Shown here in pieces: positions 1-5,979 of a stretch of 39,989 nucleotides of DNA. The stretch comes from a virus: positions 1 to 39,989 of the IMG/VR virus record IMGVR_UViG_3300007734_000678; one strand, 5' to 3'. Made by a program: the position numbers and the translations under genes. A model generated the notes under the pieces. The model did no database searches and was not told the origin of the DNA. It worked only from the letters and a program-made list of their open reading frames with translations. How positions within the stretch are numbered: position 1 is the first letter of the stretch; the number at the start of each line of letters is the position of its first letter.

Positions 1-1385
1 AAGAACTTGCTAGGTATGGGGACTACTGCGTCAACGATACAGAACTGACCTACACCTTGTTTAATAAACTACTAGATGGATTCCCACAACAGGAACTCAA
101 ACTAATAGACCTTACTATTCGTATGTTTGCCGAACCTGTGCTTGAGGTAGATACGGAACTTCTTATAGAACACCTAAAAGGTATCAGGGAGTTTAAGGAT
201 AAGTTATTAGATGCTTCTGGTCTGGACACCGATACCCTCATGTCTAACAACAAGTTTGCAGATTGGCTACGAAGTCGTGGCGTAGAACCTCCCACGAAAA
301 TTAGCCCTACAACAGGTAGAGAGGCTCTTGCATTCTCTAAAACTGATAAGGACTTCCTTGCATTACAAGACCACGAGGATGTAATCATACAGACAGCAGT
401 TGCCGCAAGGCTAGGAGTCAAGAGCACCTTAGAAGAAACACGCACCGAGAGATTCATAGGTATCGGTAGCCGTGGAAGATTGCCTGTGCCACTTAAATAT
501 TATGCGGCTCATACAGGTAGATGGGGAGGTGCAGATAGTTTGAACTTACAAAATCTACCTTCAAGGACAGGCTCTTCTTCTCTTAAAAAATCCATCGTTG
601 CACCACAAGGATTTGTGATGATTGATGCAGACTCAGCACAAATCGAAGCACGAATGTTGGCTTGGCTCTCAGGTCAGAACGACTTGGTAGAACAGTTTAC
701 TGTGGGCGAAGATGTGTATCGACTCATGGCAAGTGCTATATACAGCAAAGATGTAAGTGACATCACTAAAGACGAACGCTTTATCGGAAAGACTGTGGTG
801 CTAGGTTGTGGCTACGGCATGGGTGCGGAGAAGTTTAAGAATATGTTATCGCTACAAAAGGTGTCTATGGATAAGTCTGAGGCGGAACGCATCATCAGTA
901 TTTATCGAGAGAAGAACTTCAAGATCAAGCAGTTGTGGGGTCAAGGTCAGAACGCTCTGCGGTTCATACTACAAAAGAGGAACGCACCGATTGGTCAGCA
1001 TGATGTGGTTCGGGTGATGGATGGCGGTTTGTTATTGCCGTCGGGTATTACCATGCGATACACTAACTTGCGAAATGATAAAGACGATGGCTTTATGTAT
1101 GACGCTAGGAAGAATGAGGTTGTAAGAATCTATGGCGGTAAGGTTATAGAGAACATAGTGCAAGCACTTGCTAGGATAGTGATCGGTCATCAGATGTTGA
1201 AGATTGCAGAACGATACAAAGTGGTGCTTACTGTGCATGATGCGGTGGCTTGTATTGCACCTGAAACAGAAGTGTTAGAAGCAAAGCGATATGTTGAGGA
1301 GTGTATGCGGTCAGCACCTGAGTGGGCGGTGGGACTACCATTAAATTGTGAATCAGGATACGGGAGGAGTTATGGGGATTGCTGA
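1..1385 (+). CDS. DNA polymerase, family A (5' end outside window)
   Basis: Replicative DNA polymerase of the PolA family, visible from the end of its 3'-5' exonuclease domain. The frame is open from base 3, and the codons at 24-38 give the ExoIII pattern Y-x3-D, so the true start lies left of the window. The polymerase core follows: a GRWGG...NLQNLP block near 511-560, motif A (DADSAQIEAR, first Asp codon at 624), motif B (K...LGCGYGMG, near 790-830) and motif C (VHDAV, catalytic Asp at 1239-1241). Motif C reads HDA where cellular PolA has HDE. It heads a replication operon with nuclease, helicase, ssDNA-binding and primase genes downstream, and its last 14 bases overlap the next gene. Family assignment is secure; the N-terminal architecture is unknown. 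Confidence 0.95.
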   Translation, partial: ELARYGDYCVNDTELTYTLFNKLLDGFPQQELKLIDLTIRMFAEPVLEVDTELLIEHLKGIREFKDKLLDASGLDTDTLMSNNKFADWLRSRGVEPPTKISPTTGREALAFSKTDKDFLALQDHEDVIIQTAVAARLGVKSTLEETRTERFIGIGSRGRLPVPLKYYAAHTGRWGGADSLNLQNLPSRTGSSSLKKSIVAPQGFVMIDADSAQIEARMLAWLSGQNDLVEQFTVGEDVYRLMASAIYSKDVSDITKDERFIGKTVVLGCGYGMGAEKFKNMLSLQKVSMDKSEAERIISIYREKNFKIKQLWGQGQNALRFILQKRNAPIGQHDVVRVMDGGLLLPSGITMRYTNLRNDKDDGFMYDARKNEVVRIYGGKVIENIVQALARIVIGHQMLKIAERYKVVLTVHDAVACIAPETEVLEAKRYVEECMRSAPEWAVGLPLNCESGYGRSYGDC

Positions 1386-1788
1386 AGATATTGTTAAGAA
1401 ACACTTTGAATACTACGACGAAGAACACTACAAGTATTTTAGGAGAAAATATCCTGAGTATGCAGAAGATTGGATTGCAGATATAGAACTTAAAAAGAGT
1501 ATTGGTGTAGATATTATTAAGTTAGCAGAAAGCGGTATGTCGGGTAGAAAAATAGCCGAGAAACTGAAAGCACCTTACAAGATGGTGCTTAAACTGATTG
1601 GAGAATTACATGGTAGATACACTCATATAAAAAGAAGTAATAGAGAAAAACTTCTAGAAGCGGCAGGAGATATACGCACATCACAACAACTTGATGATTA
1701 TAAGTATATGAATGATAAGAGGACTATCGAAAGAGAGATGCAAGTTCTACTACCGCAACTTGATAATATAAAAGGACTAACCGAATGA
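1372..1788 (+). CDS. Helix-turn-helix protein, unknown role
   Basis: A 138-residue protein. The ATG at 1372 is chosen over the upstream GTG at 1348 because a full GGAGGAG ribosome binding site sits at 1363-1369. The middle of the protein (ESGMSGRKIAEKLKAPYKMV) looks like a resolvase/MerR-style helix-turn-helix, with G-x-S-x-x-x-I-A-x-x-L spacing. The rest is charged and helical, with a coiled-coil-like C terminus. It overlaps the polymerase end and is joined to the nuclease gene by an ATGA overlap at 1785-1788, so it is co-translated with replication proteins. It could be a DNA-binding replication accessory factor or a regulator; the sequence does not decide. Confidence 0.75.
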   Translation: MGIAEDIVKKHFEYYDEEHYKYFRRKYPEYAEDWIADIELKKSIGVDIIKLAESGMSGRKIAEKLKAPYKMVLKLIGELHGRYTHIKRSNREKLLEAAGDIRTSQQLDDYKYMNDKRTIEREMQVLLPQLDNIKGLTE

Positions 1789-2459
1789 AATCCCCTGCTT
1801 GGTCATACAGCAGTATCACTTTGTTCCATCAATGCCCAAAGAAGTATTACCACCTTAGAGTTCGCAAGGACATCGTAGAACCTAAGACCGAACACTTGTT
1901 GTATGGTGAGCAATTACATAAGGCAGCGGAAGAGTATATAGGTAGCAACATACAACTTCCTGAGCAGTTCAAGTATATAGAACCATTCCTGGCAAAACTT
2001 AAAGCCGTCAAAGGACAACATCTTTGTGAGTATAAGATGGGCTTAACCAGCAGTGGAAAGCCCTGTGACTTCTTTGCACAGGATGTTTGGTGGCGAGGCA
2101 TAGCAGACCTGATTATCATCAATGAAGAAGAAGGCAAAGCGATGATCGTGGATTACAAGACAGGTCGCAACGCTAAATACGCTGACACAAAACAATTAGA
2201 CTTCCTAGCGATGGCAGTCTTTTCCCATTTCCCCGCAGTGCAGACAATCAAATCAGCACTCATGTTCGTTGTAAGTGAGGACTTCGTAAAGAAGGACTAT
2301 AACAAAGACGAATACCTTGGGCTACTTCGAGACGCCCTATATTTATATACCCCCCTTGAAAACGCTATGACACAGGATGTTTGGAATCCCAAACCAAACT
2401 TTACCTGTAAAGGATATTGTGCGGTGCACACTTGCATTCATAATGGAAAACATGAATAA
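1785..2459 (+). CDS. Cas4/RecB-like PD-(D/E)XK nuclease with probable Fe-S cluster
   Basis: A 224-residue nuclease of the PD-(D/E)XK superfamily (PDDEXK_1/Cas4/AddB-like). The N terminus carries the QCPKKYY signature with Cys17. The active site is visible as GIADLI (Asp108) followed by VDYKTG (Asp123, Lys125) and a QLDFLAMAV helix. Three C-terminal cysteines (208, 212, 217) plus Cys17 match the one-plus-three layout of the 4Fe-4S cluster in Cas4 and AddB, which staples the nuclease fold. No CRISPR array is nearby, so a role in phage recombination, end processing or host DNA degradation is more likely than spacer acquisition. It starts inside the previous stop codon (ATGA). Confidence 0.88.
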   Translation: MKSPAWSYSSITLFHQCPKKYYHLRVRKDIVEPKTEHLLYGEQLHKAAEEYIGSNIQLPEQFKYIEPFLAKLKAVKGQHLCEYKMGLTSSGKPCDFFAQDVWWRGIADLIIINEEEGKAMIVDYKTGRNAKYADTKQLDFLAMAVFSHFPAVQTIKSALMFVVSEDFVKKDYNKDEYLGLLRDALYLYTPLENAMTQDVWNPKPNFTCKGYCAVHTCIHNGKHE

Positions 2460-2464
2460 TAGAA

Positions 2465-2477
2465 CGAGTTAAACTCG
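2465..2477. promoter_or_regulatory. Short palindrome, possible operator
   Basis: The 35-base gap between the nuclease and the mini-HNH gene contains CGAGTT-A-AACTCG, two perfect 6-base arms around one base. The loop is too small for an RNA hairpin terminator, so a dimeric protein-binding site is the better reading. No promoter boxes are convincing next to it. It may also be chance. Confidence 0.25.
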
Positions 2478-2494
2478 GTTTAAGTCGATGCACA

Positions 2495-2749
2495 ATGCCC
2501 TATGTAAATAAACCCCGCCCTTATAAAAAGGAATACAAGCAACAGGTTGCTAGGGGCGAACACGAGGATCGCATGGAGCGTCAGCGTGCGAGACGCACCT
2601 TAGATAAGAAGGGTGTATCCCGTGCAGGTAAAGATGTATCTCATCGTAAACCCCTATCAAAAGGGGGTAGTAATAAAGATGGTTATAAGTTAGAATCTCC
2701 ACATAAGAACAGAAGTTTCAAGCGGAATCCTGATCGATCCGTTAAGTAA
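2495..2749 (+). CDS. Mini HNH-like protein
   Basis: An 84-residue, very basic protein with an HNH-nuclease-like core: D47-x2-H50, then KGGSN with Asn60, then a PHKN segment (His70, Asn72). It lacks the CxxC zinc ribbons of larger HNH proteins and is mostly the beta-beta-alpha core plus basic tails. Small proteins of this type recur beside phage replication genes, where they may nick DNA or help packaging or recombination. Whether it is catalytic is not shown. No strong ribosome binding site precedes the ATG. Gaps with palindromes flank it on both sides, so it may be a semi-independent insert. Confidence 0.7.
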   Translation: MPYVNKPRPYKKEYKQQVARGEHEDRMERQRARRTLDKKGVSRAGKDVSHRKPLSKGGSNKDGYKLESPHKNRSFKRNPDRSVK

Positions 2750-2790
2750 ACACAGGCTGTAAAAGAAGTTTTGTATAACTAAAAGGGCAA

Positions 2791-2802
2791 GTGGAATTCC
2801 AC
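2791..2802. promoter_or_regulatory. Perfect 12-bp palindrome before helicase gene
   Basis: GTGGAATTCCAC is a perfect palindrome 28 bases upstream of the chosen helicase start, inside the 80-base gap after the mini-HNH gene. A TATAACT-like string lies at 2774-2780, but no matching -35 box is evident. It is a candidate operator for one of the phage HTH proteins; this is inferred from symmetry and position only. Confidence 0.3.
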
Positions 2803-2829
2803 ATTGTCCTGATAACGCTTCTAAACACG

Positions 2830-4371
2830 ATGGAAATTGTAGATAACAAAGTCTTATTACTACGGGTCAACGACCCTGCAAGAATCACGGCTATCATACC
2901 TAAGAGCAAACTCCTAGGCGATGATGAGGTAGCCGTTCATTGGGGATTAGAAGAATCCCAAGTCCTTAAAAATCTAGGCATCAAGGATGTGCCATCTCCC
3001 ATAATCGGTAAATACAATTTTGCTGGCTTATACAAGCCGTTCAAGCATCAAATTACTACCGCATCATTTCTCACACTACACAAACGAGCATTCTGCTTTA
3101 ACGAACAAGGCACGGGTAAGACCGCAAGCATTATATGGGCGGCTGATTACCTGATGAAGTTGGGTGTCATACGACGGGTGCTTGTGGTGTGCCCCCTATC
3201 TATTATGCAATCGGCATGGCAAGACGACTTGTTTAAGTTTGCTATGCACCGCTCATGTGATGTTGCCTATGGTGCTCCCGAAAAAAGAAAAAAGATTATT
3301 TCGTCTGATGCCAGTTTTGTCATTATTAATTATGACGGGGTGGAGATAGTTGCTGACGAGATTGACAAAAACGACTTTGACTTGATCGTGATTGACGAGG
3401 CAAATGCCTATAAGAATGTGACAACAAGACGCTGGAAGACTATGGCTCAGTTGGCTAACGCAAACCGCTGGTTATGGATGTTAACAGGAACACCTGCGTC
3501 ACAATCCCCTGAAGATGCTTACGGATTAGCCAAACTAATCGCACCTAGCAAAGCCCCTAAATTTTTTGGTTCATGGCGGGACAAGGTAATGGCTAGGGTA
3601 TCCCAGTTTAGATGGGTAGCCCGACCAAATGCCGACGAGTTGGTACATGAATTACTACAGCCCGCCATACGATTTACCAAGGAAGAATGTCTTGATCTAC
3701 CTGAGATGACCTACGAGACTAGGGAAATTCCCCTTACAAAACAACAAGATAAGTATTACAAACAGATGAAGAAGCAAGCCCTGATGCACGCCGCAGGCGA
3801 AGAAATATCAGGTGTAAATGCCGCCGCCGTATTAAACAAACTCCTACAAATAAGTGCAGGGGCGGTCTATTCGGATACAGGAGAGGTTGTGGAATTCGAC
3901 TGCTCTAACCGTCTGTCAGTCCTAGACGAGGTTTTGTCAGAAGCTAGTTCTAAGAAGATTCTCGTATTCGTGCCATTCCGCCACGCAATTAATGTGGTGT
4001 CAGACTTCCTGAGCGACAAAGGCTACTCCAACGAAGTCATTAGCGGGGATGTTACAGCCAGCAAGCGAACCGACATCTTTAGAAGATTCCAGTCAGAGCC
4101 ATCGCCCCGTGCCCTCATCATACAGCCACAAGCTGCCAGCCATGGGGTAACCCTTACTGCAGCTTCAACCATCATTTGGTTTGGTCCTACAACAAGTTTG
4201 GAGACATATCTACAAGCAAACTCCAGGGCACACAGGCAAGGACAACGCAATGCAGTAACTGTAGTACACCTACAGGGTAGTCCCGCTGAGAAGCGTATCT
4301 ATAGTCTTCTTCAATCGAAATTGGATGTCCATGAAAAGATTATATCGCTGTATAAAGACTTGACAATGTAA
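2830..4371 (+). CDS. SNF2/DEAD-type DNA helicase or ATPase
   Basis: A 513-residue superfamily 2 helicase. Motif I is NEQGTGKT near residues 91-98, motif II is IDEAN (Asp189), motif III is LTGTPASQ, motif V is QAASHGVTLTAA, and motif VI is QANSRAHRQGQ near residue 461. The KHQ before motif I and the HRQGQ arginine finger are typical of SNF2-like phage helicases that translocate on duplex DNA. The reading frame extends to a GTG at 2791, but that start lies on the palindrome. The ATG at 2830 has the context AACACGATGGAAAT, also found at the next gene, so it is preferred. It probably remodels or unwinds DNA during replication or recombination with the neighbouring nuclease and polymerase. Confidence 0.9.
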   Translation: MEIVDNKVLLLRVNDPARITAIIPKSKLLGDDEVAVHWGLEESQVLKNLGIKDVPSPIIGKYNFAGLYKPFKHQITTASFLTLHKRAFCFNEQGTGKTASIIWAADYLMKLGVIRRVLVVCPLSIMQSAWQDDLFKFAMHRSCDVAYGAPEKRKKIISSDASFVIINYDGVEIVADEIDKNDFDLIVIDEANAYKNVTTRRWKTMAQLANANRWLWMLTGTPASQSPEDAYGLAKLIAPSKAPKFFGSWRDKVMARVSQFRWVARPNADELVHELLQPAIRFTKEECLDLPEMTYETREIPLTKQQDKYYKQMKKQALMHAAGEEISGVNAAAVLNKLLQISAGAVYSDTGEVVEFDCSNRLSVLDEVLSEASSKKILVFVPFRHAINVVSDFLSDKGYSNEVISGDVTASKRTDIFRRFQSEPSPRALIIQPQAASHGVTLTAASTIIWFGPTTSLETYLQANSRAHRQGQRNAVTVVHLQGSPAEKRIYSLLQSKLDVHEKIISLYKDLTM

Positions 4372-4413
4372 AAATTAGACACTAATCTAATACAAACGAG
4401 AAAGGAAAACACG

Positions 4414-4854
4414 ATGGAAATACAAGATAGAGAAGAGATAGCAGAAGAGAAGGAAGCCGTAGAGGACGAATCTCTTGAGGGTATGGTTAAGGTTTATCTT
4501 AAAATCAGAAACCATTTGAGGGAAGCCCAAGCCAAGTTTGCCGAGGAAGAGGCTTCTATTAAGGAACAGATGGCTACTATCGAACAGCACTTCTTAGAGC
4601 GGTGCAAAGAGATCGGAGCCAAGAATATTAAGACCAAGCACGGGACTATTATCCGTATGGTCAAAACCACATATTCAACGGATGATTGGCAGTCATTCTA
4701 CGAATATATTGATGAGCACAAACTGTATGAAGTATTACATCAGCGTATTCATCAAGTAAACCTGAGGACATGGTTGGAAGAACACCCAACTCTAGTGCCC
4801 AAGGGACTCAATGTAGTAAGTTCATTTTCAATCACAGTAAGGAAAACCAAATGA
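4414..4854 (+). CDS. Coiled-coil protein, Gp157-like
   Basis: A 146-residue acidic/helical protein. Residues 1-75 form a glutamate-rich coiled coil; a KTKHGTIIRMVKT beta segment follows, and the end (FSITVRKTK) is a basic strand. This order resembles phage Gp157-like proteins, which pair a long coiled coil with a small beta module and sit beside recombination genes. Resemblance is by architecture only. The ribosome binding site GAAAGGAAAACAC at 4400-4412 is strong. It overlaps the ssDNA-binding gene by ATGA at 4851-4854, so the two products are probably made together and may interact. Confidence 0.7.
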   Translation: MEIQDREEIAEEKEAVEDESLEGMVKVYLKIRNHLREAQAKFAEEEASIKEQMATIEQHFLERCKEIGAKNIKTKHGTIIRMVKTTYSTDDWQSFYEYIDEHKLYEVLHQRIHQVNLRTWLEEHPTLVPKGLNVVSSFSITVRKTK

Positions 4855-5693
4855 GTGAAATCACTATTTTTAAAGATGCAGTACCAGCCCATATTAAAAA
4901 TCGTCAACTAGACGACATCACCACATCACTTGCAGGTTCAAGCGGTGCGAAACGAATCTCAATTCGTGGCGGTGTATTCCGTTTAATCGACGGCGGTCAA
5001 GAGATTGCAGTTAACGAAGACCGTTCTATGAACTTTGTTATTGTCAATGCGGCACCAAATGTCTCACGGACTTTCTACGAAGGCACATACGAAGAAGGCA
5101 AGAATGTGGCACCAGCGTGTTGGTCAGGTGACGGAGTTAGCCCTGATAGTTCAATCGAGTCACCACAGGCAAAAACCTGTATGGACTGCCCACAGAATAT
5201 TAAGGGTTCAGGTCAAGGCACCAGCCGTGCTTGCAGATTCAGCCAGCGTTTAGCGGTTGTGCTTGAGAACGACATGAAGGGCGATGTGTATCAACTAACC
5301 CTACCGTCACAGTCTATCTTCGGCAAACCCGAAGGAGATCGTATGCCTATGCAAGCATATGCTAAGTATCTAAAAGCCCAACGCACTCCCATCACTGTTG
5401 TAGTAACTGAAGCCAAGTTTGATACTAAGTCGGCTACCCCACGCTTAACATTCAAGCCTGTACGTTGGTTGACAGATGATGAGATAGACGCAGCTCTTTC
5501 ACAGGGCAAATCTCCAACAGCTTTGTCTGCGATTACTATGACAGTAGCTCAAGCAGATCGTGTTGAGAGCGATGCTGAATCTATTGCCAAGCCAGCAGTT
5601 GAAGAAAAAGAACCTACTAAGCGTAAGTCGGATAAACCAACGACTGAAACTAAAAAGGATTTAAAGAACGTTCTTGATCAATGGGCTGACTAA
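4851..5693 (+). CDS. Putative single-stranded DNA-binding protein
   Basis: A 280-residue protein. The ATG at 4851 has the AAGGAAAACC ribosome site; the longer frame to 4770 only reads into the previous gene. The N-terminal two thirds is beta-rich. Four cysteines (90, 110, 113, 128) in C-x19-C-x2-C-x14-C could bind zinc, as in T4 gp32-type proteins. The last 60 residues are a charged, Pro/Lys/Glu linker ending in DQWAD, an acidic aromatic tip like the partner-binding tails of SSB and T7 gp2.5. The position between a Gp157-like protein and the primase-helicase fits an ssDNA-binding role. Function is inferred from layout and tail, not from a confirmed fold. Confidence 0.65.
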   Translation: MSEITIFKDAVPAHIKNRQLDDITTSLAGSSGAKRISIRGGVFRLIDGGQEIAVNEDRSMNFVIVNAAPNVSRTFYEGTYEEGKNVAPACWSGDGVSPDSSIESPQAKTCMDCPQNIKGSGQGTSRACRFSQRLAVVLENDMKGDVYQLTLPSQSIFGKPEGDRMPMQAYAKYLKAQRTPITVVVTEAKFDTKSATPRLTFKPVRWLTDDEIDAALSQGKSPTALSAITMTVAQADRVESDAESIAKPAVEEKEPTKRKSDKPTTETKKDLKNVLDQWAD

Positions 5694-5701
5694 TAGGGGG
5701 T

Positions 5702-5717
5702 GCGGGGGCAACCCCGC
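5702..5717 (+). other. GC-rich hairpin with GCAA loop
   Basis: The gap between the ssDNA-binding gene and the small HTH gene holds a 6-bp stem GCGGGG/CCCCGC around a GCAA (GNRA) tetraloop, followed by only TTT. It could be a weak terminator that lowers expression of the downstream primase, an RNA-stabilising or processing element, or a protein-binding hairpin. The short T run argues against full termination. Confidence 0.5.
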
Positions 5718-5725
5718 TTTGTGAT

Positions 5726-5968
5726 ATGGAAATCGGATATACAAAAAGACTTGTAGATCGCATCAAGGATCAGGATACTTCTTTACCGTGGGTGCAGTTA
5801 GGACTTATATGCTCACAAAGGGAGATTCCTGTATCCCATGTTGCAGAATTCTTCGGTGTTACAAGACAAACTGTTTACCACTGGTTCTTAAATAAAACTA
5901 AACCTCAGGAACGTTACTTAGAAAAGATCAAGGAAGCAATAGAAAAACTCCGTAAAAAATCTTTTTAA
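5726..5968 (+). CDS. Small HTH DNA-binding protein
   Basis: An 80-residue protein with a helix-turn-helix at about residues 37-60 (VSHVAEFFGVTRQTVYHW). This is the Cro/XRE or MerR-like pattern of a helix, a G-V-T turn and a recognition helix with T-V-Y-x-W. The C terminus is a basic amphipathic helix. It sits after the GNRA hairpin and 11 bases before the primase-helicase. No good ribosome binding site precedes the ATG; the hairpin ends 8 bases upstream, so translation could be modulated by that structure. It is a likely regulator or origin-binding factor; the target is unknown. Confidence 0.75.
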   Translation: MEIGYTKRLVDRIKDQDTSLPWVQLGLICSQREIPVSHVAEFFGVTRQTVYHWFLNKTKPQERYLEKIKEAIEKLRKKSF

Positions 5969-5979
5969 AGTGACCTTCC

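Noticed and set aside
2791-2829. GTG start for the helicase 13 codons upstream
   Set aside because: The GTG is part of a perfect palindrome with no ribosome site, and the added residues do not resemble the family start; ATG at 2830 is preferred.
4770-4850. Upstream extension of the ssDNA-binding protein
   Set aside because: The extension reads through the Gp157-like gene in another frame; ATG at 4851 has a ribosome site and the usual ATGA overlap.
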